Shown here: piece by piece, positions 1 to 6,232 of the stretch
Layout of the letters: every line of letters begins with the position of its first letter
Numbering within the stretch: position 1 is the stretch's first letter
Source of the DNA: an uncultured Ruminococcus sp.
Lineage (GTDB): Bacteria; Bacillota; Clostridia; Oscillospirales; Ruminococcaceae
Assembly (NCBI GenBank): GCA_947173865.1
Contig: CAMWGS010000071.1
Coordinates: 1 to 8,581, forward strand
Direction of reading: 5' to 3'
DNA: 8,581 bases
Program-made: the position numbers and the translations under genes
Notes under the pieces: model-generated
Told to the model about the DNA's origin: nothing
What the model saw: the letters and a program-made list of their open reading frames with translations, nothing else
Databases searched by the model: none

Positions 1-2486
1 GTGCCTCCTGTTCAGCAAGGGTGGAAAAAGCTGTTTCAGGCGTTAAGGGAGTTACTTCGTGTTCCGTAAGCTTGCTCACCAACTCTATGGGAGTTGAGGG
101 AAACGCTTCCGACAGTGAAATAATAACGGCAGTGCAAAATGCAGGTTACGGAATATCACTTAAAGGCTCTGAAAAAAGTCAGATAAGTGATAATGAAGAT
201 ATGCTGAAAGACCGTGAAACACCATGGCTGAAAAAAAGGCTGCTGGCTTCGGTGGGATTTTTAATTATACTGATGTATATTTCAATGGGTTACAGTATGT
301 GGGGATTTCCTCTGCCGTCTTTCATGGACGGTAACTATATCATGCTTGGTATTATACAGATGTTGCTTTCAGGTATAATAATGGTTATAAACCAGAAGTT
401 CTTTATAAGCGGTTTTAAAAGCCTGTTCCGTCGTTCTCCGAATATGGACACTCTTGTTGCACTTGGTTCGGGAGCGTCATTTGGTTATAGTGTCTGGGCA
501 TTGCTTGCAATGGCGGACGCACAGTTAAAAGGTCTTGAAACAATGCACTATATGCACGAATTTTATTTTGAGTCTGCGGCTATGATTCTTACTCTCATTA
601 CTGTCGGAAAAACTCTTGAAGCACGTTCAAAGGGAAAGACTACCGATGCACTGAAAAGCCTTATGAAACTTGCACCGAAAACAGCGGTTATCATAGAAAA
701 CGGAGAAGAAAAGACTGTTTCTGTTGAGCAGGTAAAGAAAGGTGATATATTTGTAGTCCGTCCTGGTGAGAATATCGCAGTTGACGGAATAATTATCGAG
801 GGTGAAAGTGCTGTGAACGAGTCTGCACTTACAGGTGAAAGTATTCCTGTTGACAAAAAAGCAGGGGACAACGTTTCAGCTGCAACACTGAATCAGTCAG
901 GCTTTATAAAGTGTGAAGCTACAAGAGTTGGAGAAGATACAACACTTTCACAGATAATACAGATGGTAAGTAATTCGGCGGCCACAAAAGCACCTGTTGC
1001 AAAAGTAGCTGACAAGGTTTCGGGCATTTTCGTTCCTGCCGTAATATGTATTGCTGTTGTTACTTTTATAGTATGGCTTATGGTCGGTCAGACTTTCGGT
1101 TACTCTCTTGCAAGGGCAATTTCAGTACTTGTTATAAGCTGTCCGTGTGCTTTGGGACTTGCTACCCCCGTAGCTATTATGGTCGGAAACGGTGTCGGTG
1201 CAAAAAATGGTATACTATTCAAGACTGCCGTTTCACTTGAGGAAACGGGAAAAACGAACATTGTCGCACTTGACAAGACGGGGACTATAACTTCAGGTGA
1301 GCCGAAAGTAACGGATATTATTACAGATGAAGATACAGACGGAAAATATCTTCTGTCACTTGCATATGCTATTGAAAGAAAAAGTGAACACCCTTTATCA
1401 AAGGCAATTCTGTCAGAAGCTGAGCAGGAAAATATATCTGTTGAAGAAGTAACAGAATTTCAGGCTATTTCAGGAAACGGTCTTAAAGCTTTGAGAAATA
1501 ATGTTCAGATTTCGGGAGGAAACTATAATTTTATAAGTACTGTGGCAGATATACCCGAAAGCATGAAAGAAATTTCCGAAAAACTGGCGGAGGACGGAAA
1601 AACACCGTTATTCTTTGCAGAGGGTAATAAACTTGTTGGTATCATAGCAGTTGCGGACGTTATAAAGGAGGACAGTCCGAAAGCTGTAAGAGAATTGCAG
1701 AATATGGGTATTCATGTTGTAATGCTTACAGGAGACAATGAACGTACGGCAAAGGCAATAGGCAGACAGGCAGGTGTTGACGAAGTTATAGCAGGAGTAC
1801 TTCCCGACGGTAAAGAAAGTGTAATCCATAATCTTAAGAAAAAAGGCAAAGTTGCAATGGTAGGCGATGGTATAAATGACGCTCCTGCACTTACAAGTGC
1901 AGATATGGGTATAGCAATAGGAGCAGGAACAGACGTGGCGATTGATGCCGCTGACGTTGTTCTTATGAAAAGCCGTCTGAGCGATGTTCCTGCGGCAATA
2001 AGGCTGAGCCGTGCAACCCTTAAAAATATACATGAAAATCTTTTCTGGGCGTTTATCTACAATATGATAGGAATACCACTTGCGGCAGGTGTATATATAA
2101 AGCTTTTCGGCTGGCAGTTAAATCCTATGTTTGGTGCGGCAGCAATGAGCCTGTCGAGTTTCTGTGTGGTCACCAATGCACTCAGACTTAATTTCCTTAA
2201 AATACATGATTCACGCAAAGACCGAAAAATAAATAAATCCGATGATTTTAAAAACAATAGTATTTCGTCTGAAAATAATACTGTTACAATAAAAATAAAG
2301 GGCATGATGTGCGGTCACTGTGAATCCCATGTAAAAGAAGCACTGGAGAACATAGACGGTGTAACGGTAACAGAAATAAGTCATGAACAGGGGAGAGCAG
2401 TTATTGAATTAAGCTGTACTGTTGACAATAAGGCAATGAAAAAAGCAGTTGAAGATGCAGGCTACAAAGTAATAAAGTTTGAATAA
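1..2486 (+). CDS. copA: Copper-exporting P1B-type ATPase, 5' end outside window
   Basis: Membrane pump that exports Cu+ using ATP (role from the family). The frame is open from base 3, so the true start lies upstream. The first visible residues, ASCSARVEKA, are the end of an N-terminal heavy-metal-associated (HMA) domain; the leading bases gt complete the first Cys of its CxxC. Numbering from the GTG at 21: TGES phosphatase loop 271-274, CPC metal-site motif 374-376, phosphorylated Asp in DKTGT at 418, and GDGINDAP hinge from 615. About eight membrane segments are visible, the last two carrying YNMIGIP and MSLSSFCVVTNALRL, typical of Cu+ pumps. A second complete HMA domain at the C-terminus has GMMCGHC with Cys764 and Cys767. 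A C-terminal HMA in addition to the N-terminal one is seen in clostridial CopA. The gene ends at TAA 2484-2486, just before a hairpin terminator. It appears to be a host gene with no link to the prophage. Confidence 0.96.
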   Translation, partial: ASCSARVEKAVSGVKGVTSCSVSLLTNSMGVEGNASDSEIITAVQNAGYGISLKGSEKSQISDNEDMLKDRETPWLKKRLLASVGFLIILMYISMGYSMWGFPLPSFMDGNYIMLGIIQMLLSGIIMVINQKFFISGFKSLFRRSPNMDTLVALGSGASFGYSVWALLAMADAQLKGLETMHYMHEFYFESAAMILTLITVGKTLEARSKGKTTDALKSLMKLAPKTAVIIENGEEKTVSVEQVKKGDIFVVRPGENIAVDGIIIEGESAVNESALTGESIPVDKKAGDNVSAATLNQSGFIKCEATRVGEDTTLSQIIQMVSNSAATKAPVAKVADKVSGIFVPAVICIAVVTFIVWLMVGQTFGYSLARAISVLVISCPCALGLATPVAIMVGNGVGAKNGILFKTAVSLEETGKTNIVALDKTGTITSGEPKVTDIITDEDTDGKYLLSLAYAIERKSEHPLSKAILSEAEQENISVEEVTEFQAISGNGLKALRNNVQISGGNYNFISTVADIPESMKEISEKLAEDGKTPLFFAEGNKLVGIIAVADVIKEDSPKAVRELQNMGIHVVMLTGDNERTAKAIGRQAGVDEVIAGVLPDGKESVIHNLKKKGKVAMVGDGINDAPALTSADMGIAIGAGTDVAIDAADVVLMKSRLSDVPAAIRLSRATLKNIHENLFWAFIYNMIGIPLAAGVYIKLFGWQLNPMFGAAAMSLSSFCVVTNALRLNFLKIHDSRKDRKINKSDDFKNNSISSENNTVTIKIKGMMCGHCESHVKEALENIDGVTVTEISHEQGRAVIELSCTVDNKAMKKAVEDAGYKVIKFE

Positions 2487-2489
2487 AAT

Positions 2490-2525
2490 AAAAAATCCGA
2501 AGATTTATTTTTCTTCGGATTTTTT
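2490..2525. terminator. Bidirectional hairpin terminator between copA and the recombinase gene
   Basis: The arms AAAAATCCGAAGA (2491-2503) and TCTTCGGATTTTT (2512-2524) pair around an eight-base loop, with a T run on the right for copA and an A run on the left, which is a T run for the opposite strand. The recombinase stop codon (2505-2507) lies inside the loop, so its last codons form one arm of the hairpin. Confidence 0.88.
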
Positions 2526-3503
2526 TTTACTGAAATTCACGTCCGCAAGCGGATTGTTCTCAATTGCATTTCGTACCTGTTCATTATTAAGATGTGTATA
2601 TATTTCGGTTGTGGAAATACTCGAATGTCCAAGAAGTTCTTTAAGGGTAAGTATATCAGCTCCACCGTACTGATACATAAGGGTTGCAGCAGTATGACGC
2701 AGTTTATGTGTTGTAAAACCTTTTCCGTCCAGTTCGGCGTTTTTAATTGTATTTTCAACAATCTGCTGAACACGTCTTTTTGAAATACGGTTATTACGGT
2801 TACTTATAAACAGAGCAGGTTCATTGACTGCTTTAAGATTCTGTTTTCTTATTTCAAGATAATTTTCAAGTGCGTCAATACAGGCTTTGTTAAGATAAAT
2901 CATTCTTTCCTTATTGCCTTTTCCGAGAATCCTTATGCGGTTTTCAAAGAAGTCAACGTCCTGAATATTTATTCCGACAAGTTCGCTTAAACGTATACCA
3001 CAGTTGAGCAGGAGAGTAATTATACAATAATCACGTCTTGAATCACTGTTATCCGACACTTCCAAAAGTCGCATACTTTCATTCAATGATAAAAACTTTG
3101 GCAGTGCCATTTTAGGCGAAGGCATATCAATATCTCTTGTCGGGTCATACTCGGTAATATGTTCAACTTTTGTTATATACTTAAAAAAATTGCGTAAAGA
3201 TGATATTTTTCGGGAACGTGAACGCTTTTCATTATTACGTTCGTCAGAAACATAAAATATAAAGTTATATATATCTTTGACCGAAATTTCTTTAAGTTCG
3301 TCTGTACTCATACTGCTTATATCTGTATCATCAACAATTTCATTCTCAGAACCTGTTTTGTTTTTATGTATATACTTCAGGAAAAGACGTATATCAAAAT
3401 AATATTCCTGAATGGTACGTTCTGAAAGCATCCTGATTACTTTCAGATGAACAAGGTAATTATTGAGAAACTCAGGATTGTTTTCATTGTTGTAATTTTT
3501 CAT
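2505..3503 (-). CDS. Tyrosine recombinase, XerC/XerD-like
   Basis: A 332-aa site-specific recombinase that should cut and rejoin DNA through a tyrosine-phosphate intermediate. The N-terminal core-binding (SAM-like) domain covers about residues 10-115. The catalytic set is complete: Arg171 in CGIRLSE, Lys195 in LGKGNKER, His266 and Arg269 in HKLRH, His293 in LLGHSS, and Tyr302 in EIYTHL. It is longer than typical XerC/D (about 295-305 aa) because of an acidic, Ser-rich insert near residues 50-72. Motifs such as RDYCIITLLLNCGIRLSELV resemble the XerC-like gene found in many clostridial chromosomes, so I infer a host gene rather than a phage integrase. It has its own consensus promoter and a GAGG ribosome site upstream of the ATG at 3503. 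Filamentous phages often borrow host Xer enzymes, which makes its position beside an inovirus notable. Whether it is the main dif recombinase or an accessory one cannot be told here. Confidence 0.93.
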   Translation of the reverse strand: MKNYNNENNPEFLNNYLVHLKVIRMLSERTIQEYYFDIRLFLKYIHKNKTGSENEIVDDTDISSMSTDELKEISVKDIYNFIFYVSDERNNEKRSRSRKISSLRNFFKYITKVEHITEYDPTRDIDMPSPKMALPKFLSLNESMRLLEVSDNSDSRRDYCIITLLLNCGIRLSELVGINIQDVDFFENRIRILGKGNKERMIYLNKACIDALENYLEIRKQNLKAVNEPALFISNRNNRISKRRVQQIVENTIKNAELDGKGFTTHKLRHTAATLMYQYGGADILTLKELLGHSSISTTEIYTHLNNEQVRNAIENNPLADVNFSKKKSEEK

Positions 3504-3529
3504 TATTTCTTCAACCTCGCTTTTTATTT

Positions 3530-3558
3530 ATTATATCAACATTTTCTAAATATGTCAA
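3530..3558 (-). promoter_or_regulatory. Promoter of the tyrosine recombinase gene
   Basis: On the minus strand there is a perfect TTGACA (3558-3553), a 17-bp spacer and a perfect TATAAT (3535-3530). The start codon is 26 bp downstream of the -10 box, and no ATAATG-N4-CATTAT operator is present. The recombinase can therefore be transcribed independently of the cysteine-rich gene. Confidence 0.85.
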
Positions 3559-3590
3559 CAAGGAAGTTAATTCCAAATATCCAGTCTAAA

Positions 3591-3620
3591 AATTGCACCA
3601 AATAATAGTTTGGTGCAATT
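3591..3620 (-). terminator. Terminator after the cysteine-rich protein gene
   Basis: A perfect 12-bp stem (AATTGCACCAAA 3591-3602 with TTTGGTGCAATT 3609-3620) has a 6-nt loop. On the minus strand it is followed by a TTTTT-containing tract. It lies 18 bp past the stop of the cysteine-rich gene and upstream of the recombinase promoter, so it separates the two transcription units. Confidence 0.82.
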
Positions 3621-3638
3621 AGAAATAGTTTTCAACAT

Positions 3639-4112
3639 TCAGAATGGCAGTTCATCATTAAGAACTTCAAAAGATTCAAGATAATCGAGATATTCGCACT
3701 CGTTCTGATGACAGTCAAGATATTTTCCCCTGCATTCAATATTACTGTCAGTCTCACAGGCAAAAACATGATAAGGGCTGTCAGACTCAAGGCGACAAAA
3801 ATAACACCTGTCTGAATCAAGACATTTTCGGAAATGAATACAGGAACGGCAGTTCACACATATTTCACTGAAAGAATTATCATTCGGAATTTCAGCAGAT
3901 GAGGTGCTTTCTTTTGCATAAGGTTCTGTCATTTTCTGTTCCTCATAGATGTCATCAATGCTCTTTCGGCTTACAAAGTCCTCACAGCAAACCGATAAAT
4001 TGCATAAAAGACCGTCAACTGTCTTGCACTCCGTTCTCTCAGGAGCATATACAGAACATTTTTCGTAATAAATACACTCAGGACATTTAGTACACTCTTT
4101 CACTCTTTTCAT
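3639..4112 (-). CDS. Cysteine-rich protein with duplicated CxxCxxCx5C module, function unknown
   Basis: I do not recognise this 157-aa protein. It has 18 cysteines. Residues 7-19 and 85-97 share exactly the same spacing (C-x2-C-x2-C-x5-C), so the protein looks like an internal duplication of a metal-binding unit joined by an acidic linker with few cysteines (about 50-80). Further pairs occur at C42-C43, C103/C106 and C134/C139. Zinc or an iron-sulfur cluster is plausible, but the metal cannot be told from sequence. There is no signal peptide or membrane segment. The frame opens further upstream at 4187, but the start chosen is ATG 4112, which has an AGAAAGG ribosome site about 10 nt before it; the upstream part overlaps the promoter. 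Transcription is from a consensus promoter with an RHH-type palindrome in its spacer, so the divergent RHH regulator probably controls it. It may be phage or host; sharing the operator region suggests a link with the RHH regulator. Confidence 0.8.
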   Translation of the reverse strand: MKRVKECTKCPECIYYEKCSVYAPERTECKTVDGLLCNLSVCCEDFVSRKSIDDIYEEQKMTEPYAKESTSSAEIPNDNSFSEICVNCRSCIHFRKCLDSDRCYFCRLESDSPYHVFACETDSNIECRGKYLDCHQNECEYLDYLESFEVLNDELPF

Positions 4113-4170
4113 AATATCAGACCTTTCTAATAAATTTTGTTTTCGGGGTTTTCCCTCTTTCCATGATTCT

Positions 4171-4199
4171 ATTATACCATAATGCACCCATTATGTCAA
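4171..4199 (-). promoter_or_regulatory. Leftward promoter of the cysteine-rich gene with operator in its spacer
   Basis: On the minus strand a perfect TTGACA (4199-4194) and a perfect TATAAT (4176-4171) are 17 bp apart. The palindrome ATAATG-cacc-CATTAT (4179-4194) fills almost the whole spacer and touches the -35 box, so a bound protein would block RNA polymerase. Confidence 0.88.
4179..4194. promoter_or_regulatory. Operator O1 (ATAATG-N4-CATTAT)
   Basis: Perfect 6-4-6 inverted repeat with spacer cacc, inside the leftward promoter. It has the same half-sites as two further palindromes centred 40 and 76 bp away. RHH repressors of the Arc/CopG type usually bind short repeated or palindromic sites next to their own gene, so this is a likely binding site of the protein encoded at 4306-4503 (inference). 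Confidence 0.75.
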
Positions 4200-4218
4200 T
4201 TGGCAAAACATAAGAAAT

Positions 4219-4234
4219 ATAATGGGTACATTAT
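4219..4234. promoter_or_regulatory. Operator O2 (ATAATG-N4-CATTAT)
   Basis: Perfect 6-4-6 inverted repeat with spacer ggta, followed by TAAAAATTA. It sits between the two divergent promoters. With O3 it forms a direct repeat, TATAATGG-NN-ACATTATTAAAA, at 36-bp spacing, as if one operator unit had been duplicated. Confidence 0.75.
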
Positions 4235-4254
4235 TAAAAATTAGTGCATATTGT

Positions 4255-4270
4255 ATAATGGACACATTAT
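4255..4270. promoter_or_regulatory. Operator O3 (ATAATG-N4-CATTAT)
   Basis: Perfect 6-4-6 inverted repeat with spacer gaca. It covers the -35 box (TGGACA 4259-4264) of the promoter reading into the RHH gene, the placement expected for autorepression. Confidence 0.75.
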
Positions 4271-4287
4271 TAAAATTATGGTATAAT
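4259..4287 (+). promoter_or_regulatory. Rightward promoter of the RHH regulator gene
   Basis: TGGACA (4259-4264), a 17-bp spacer and a perfect TATAAT (4282-4287). A strong GGAGGTG ribosome site (4294-4300) follows, and the ATG is at 4306. A second TATAAT at 4254-4259, inside O3, has only a poor -35 match and may be coincidental. Confidence 0.8.
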
Positions 4288-4305
4288 GTACATGGAGGTG
4301 AGACA

Positions 4306-4503
4306 ATGGCACAATCACAAACAGTAGCAAGTGCAAAATACAATGCTAAAGCATATGAAGAAATCAAGTTAAGGGTTAAAACAGGTCAAAAGGACGTTAT
4401 CAGACAGCACGCAGAAAGCAAGGGGCTAAGCCTGAACGGCTATATCAACAAGCTCATCAGCGACGACATGAACGCAGGTCAAGAAGAACCGAAAGAACAA
4501 TGA
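4306..4503 (+). CDS. Arc/CopG-like ribbon-helix-helix DNA-binding protein
   Basis: A 65-aa protein with the build of a ribbon-helix-helix repressor: a beta-strand region (about 18-29, EEIKLRVKTGQK), helix A (29-38, KDVIRQHAES), a turn, then helix B beginning LSLNGYINKLI (41-51) and a short acidic tail. RHH proteins dimerise and insert the paired strands into the major groove. The frame is open further upstream, but GGAGGTG five bases before ATG 4306 fixes the start. Three identical palindromes upstream, one on its own -35 box and one in the divergent promoter, indicate autoregulation and control of the cysteine-rich gene (inference). A diverged copy of codons 24 to stop recurs at 7871-7999, so this gene marks the junction of two prophage units. 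The gene ends before a strong hairpin terminator and converges with the phage operon. It could act as the prophage repressor/immunity protein or as a copy-number control protein. Confidence 0.87.
   Translation: MAQSQTVASAKYNAKAYEEIKLRVKTGQKDVIRQHAESKGLSLNGYINKLISDDMNAGQEEPKEQ
4375..4503 (+). repeat. Left copy of the 129-bp RHH segment repeated at 7871-7999
   Basis: Codon 24 to stop of the intact RHH gene aligns without gaps to 7871-7999, offset 3496 bp. I count ten base differences in nine codons, six of them silent; the changed codons are T26K, K29R and K63T. Both copies therefore evolved under selection for the protein before the right one was beheaded. Confidence 0.85.
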
Positions 4504-4568
4504 TTTGTGAAATATGCTGTATCTGAATCGCTGATGAAACAATTCTGATTCAGCACAATGCACAACAG
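4504..4568 (+). other. 65-bp spacer with inverted repeat, absent from the second unit
   Basis: Between the RHH stop and its terminator lies a segment carrying CTGAATC (4523-4529) and GATTCAG (4547-4553), which can pair around a 17-nt loop. In the second unit the RHH stop runs almost directly into the terminator, so this piece was gained here or lost there. No gene is seen in it. Confidence 0.5.
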
Positions 4569-4573
4569 CAGGA

Positions 4574-4602
4574 ACAGGGGGGAATCACTCCCCTGTTTTT
4601 TT
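4574..4602 (+). terminator. Terminator of the RHH gene
   Basis: ACAGGGG (4574-4580) pairs with CCCCTGT (4590-4596), followed by a seven-T run. The convergent 76-aa gene ends inside its loop (stop 4585-4587). A near-identical hairpin recurs at 8008-8036 in the second unit. Confidence 0.88.
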
Positions 4603-4815
4603 GTCGTCGGGGTAAAGACTCAACAGGCAGAGAATGTGTGTGGTAATTTCATTGAAAGCTTCAAGGTAAATCAACGATTTAGTAAGCTCCATACTGTCAG
4701 CGGAATCAATTCGGCGAAAACGTACATTTGACTGTAATTGCCTGACATCATCTTCCAATCTGTCTTTATTGTTCAGTACATAGGACATCAAAAGCGTTAT
4801 TTCTTTCTGATTCAT
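4585..4815 (-). CDS. Unknown 76-aa phage protein downstream of rep
   Basis: No function recognised. The sequence is predicted to be mostly helical, with charged N-terminal helices and a leucine/isoleucine-rich segment (about residues 46-68), and no clear membrane segment. The start is ATG 4815: AGAGGTG lies six bases upstream and the rep stop only ten bases upstream, so the two are probably translationally coupled. The frame also opens further upstream inside rep, but that is overlap. Its place directly after Rep is where Ff phages encode the ssDNA-binding protein pV, yet it does not look like a beta-barrel OB fold, so I do not assign that role. A paralogue at 7975-8232 begins with nearly the same 16 residues (MNQKEITLLMSYVLNN) and diverges afterwards, which shows that the family is real. 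Confidence 0.78.
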   Translation of the reverse strand: MNQKEITLLMSYVLNNKDRLEDDVRQLQSNVRFRRIDSADSMELTKSLIYLEAFNEITTHILCLLSLYPDDKKTGE

Positions 4816-4825
4816 TCTATCACCT

Positions 4826-5893
4826 CTATTCCAAAAAAGTAACATATTCCAAAACTTCACCGGTATTGCGATTAACAACCAAATCATTAACAACATCATA
4901 AAGAAGCTGTTTAGCCTTTTCGAGTATAGAACGTTGTTTCAAAGACTTCTCTTTCTCCTGTTCAATGCGTCTGTTATCATCACCACGGCGGAAAACATAC
5001 TTGAAATGTCCAGTATGTTCATTAAAATACTCTTTTGCCTGAATACTGTCATAGTCAATATTTTCATAACGAATTTCAGGCTTTTTAAGTCCTCTACTAT
5101 GCCAGAAGAACTTACCGAAAATCTTTTTACAGTCCTTTGTTATGTATTTAGTGACATAAAAAGCGGTATTCATAGGGTCACCGACAAGATTAATGCAAGT
5201 AGTAAAGCCGAATTTCCAGTTAGACAGATTATAGACAATTCTGCCGTCGGCAGTATTGAGACCTTTTTTTATGGCTGTATAGTCTTTAACAGGCTTTTTA
5301 ACGCCTTTATAAAGCTTTGTACCCGAATCAACTAAATTAAGGTTATCGCCCTTAATAAGCCCATGAAAATGAATCCTGCCACTTTTATGACGTTCTGAAA
5401 CAAAAACGTACTTTAAATTATTACGTCTTACAAGATTTTTAAGCCAGTTCTGAATATATTTCAATATGGCTTTAGGGTCTTGACTGTCAAATTTTTTAGG
5501 GTCAATAGTTCCCGTGAAAAAATAGTCAAATTCATTACAAAGAATATAGTCAAAAATCCTGTCTTTAGCACGTTTGAGACTGTCAGAGCGAGGGACGGTA
5601 TTCAATGATTTTTTTTTAGTCGGAAATAAATTTCTTTTAACACTCAGAATAAAATTATCACTCATAATACGTGTATCAATTTTAACCAATTTACTAATTT
5701 CTTTAGACTGATGATATAATTTACGGAAATGTCTGTTTCCAAAATCTTCAAAGCTAAAATTATGAATAGCTGTTCTGAGAGATTCAGCAAGTGACCAATC
5801 GGGACTTCTGAAAGTAGGAGAATCAAAAACAACTGTACTCGTTGAACCGTCGGGATAACATTTTGTTTTAGCATTGAAGTATGGAATAGACAT
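4826..5893 (-). CDS. HUH rolling-circle replication initiator of the inovirus
   Basis: A 355-aa Rep protein expected to nick the phage origin and stay bound through a tyrosine, starting rolling-circle replication. Motif 1 is FFTGTID (125-131). Motif 2 is IHFHGL with His175 and His177, the metal-binding HUH pair. Motif 3 is FYVTKYITKD with Tyr246, Lys249 and Tyr250, giving a Y-x2-KY arrangement as in single-tyrosine Reps of small ssDNA phages; which tyrosine is catalytic is uncertain. The N-terminal 100 residues are basic and unassigned, and the C-terminus is a charged helix. The start is ATG 5893 with AGGAGT seven bases upstream. The same frame stays open 150 codons further upstream across the hairpin region, which I treat as non-coding. 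It lies downstream of zot and the hairpin-rich region on the same strand, and upstream of the 76-aa gene. A second, frameshifted Rep is at 8243-8581. Confidence 0.92.
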   Translation of the reverse strand: MSIPYFNAKTKCYPDGSTSTVVFDSPTFRSPDWSLAESLRTAIHNFSFEDFGNRHFRKLYHQSKEISKLVKIDTRIMSDNFILSVKRNLFPTKKKSLNTVPRSDSLKRAKDRIFDYILCNEFDYFFTGTIDPKKFDSQDPKAILKYIQNWLKNLVRRNNLKYVFVSERHKSGRIHFHGLIKGDNLNLVDSGTKLYKGVKKPVKDYTAIKKGLNTADGRIVYNLSNWKFGFTTCINLVGDPMNTAFYVTKYITKDCKKIFGKFFWHSRGLKKPEIRYENIDYDSIQAKEYFNEHTGHFKYVFRRGDDNRRIEQEKEKSLKQRSILEKAKQLLYDVVNDLVVNRNTGEVLEYVTFLE

Positions 5894-5970
5894 GAAACAA
5901 ACTCCTATTCTAAGGGATTTTTTTAAATGACACCAATTTGTGTATATAATCAAGTAGCGGTCGGGCGGAA

Positions 5971-6001
5971 GGAAGCCCCCGAGCAAGCTCGGGGGCATTC
6001 C
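5971..6001. repeat. GC-rich hairpin before rep
   Basis: GCCCCCGAGC (5975-5984) and GCTCGGGGGC (5987-5996) pair perfectly around AA. GGAA/TTCC extends the stem past one bulged base, and GGCGGA (5964-5969) with TCCGCC (6013-6018) can form an outer clamp. There is no T run, so an origin or packaging element is more likely than a terminator. Confidence 0.7.
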
Positions 6002-6092
6002 CCCCTGCCCTCTCCGCCGTGTACTACCACAGTTCTTCCTTATCTGACCAAGGAATAAGCTCAGGCTCATCATGTAATCAAGGAAAGGCACA

Positions 6093-6107
6093 GGCGAACC
6101 GCTCGCC
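6093..6107. repeat. Small stem-loop in the intergenic region
   Basis: GGCGA (6093-6097) pairs with TCGCC (6103-6107) around ACCGC. It is short and meaningful only as part of the hairpin cluster. Confidence 0.4.
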
Positions 6108-6116
6108 GAAAGATTT

Positions 6117-6133
6117 TCATACAAATTGTATGA
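6117..6133. repeat. Perfect 8-1-8 palindrome TCATACAA-A-TTGTATGA
   Basis: The odd-length palindrome has a single central base. It could be a protein-binding site (for example for Rep or a repressor) or a cruciform-forming element. Confidence 0.55.
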
Positions 6134-6150
6134 TTCAGACCAATGAAAGT

Positions 6151-6208
6151 ATTTCGTTTCCCCGAACGGAGACCGCAGTTGCGGTCTCCGTTTCGGCGAA
6201 ACCGAAAT
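6151..6208. repeat. Long imperfect hairpin, packaging-signal-like
   Basis: A 58-nt structure. The inner stem is 6162-6177 with 6180-6196 (16 bp, one bulged T, GT loop). The outer stem is ATTTCG-TTTC (6151-6160) with GAAA-C-CGAAAT (6198-6208), separated from the inner stem by one C-C mismatch. This gives about 26 pairs with only small defects. Ff packaging signals are imperfect hairpins of comparable size beside the origin. Confidence 0.7.
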
Positions 6209-6232
6209 TTCCTTTTCAGTTGGTTTTGAATC

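Noticed and set aside
4113..4187. Longer start for the cysteine-rich protein (182 aa)
   Set aside because: The extra codons overlap the promoter -10 box and the predicted transcription start; ATG 4112 has a ribosome site.
4216..4290. Repeated TATAATG motifs as a CRISPR or iteron array
   Set aside because: There are only three short palindromes with unequal spacing and no spacer-like units; position relative to the promoters fits operators. Iterons would fit theta replication, not a HUH Rep.
4585..4815. 76-aa protein as the ssDNA-binding protein pV
   Set aside because: The position fits, but the sequence is helical and lacks the aromatic/basic beta pattern of an OB fold.
4934..5335. 133-aa plus-strand frame and other frames opposite copA, rep, zot and the recombinase gene
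   Set aside because: They lie fully antisense to well-supported genes, lack ribosome sites and show no recognisable motifs.
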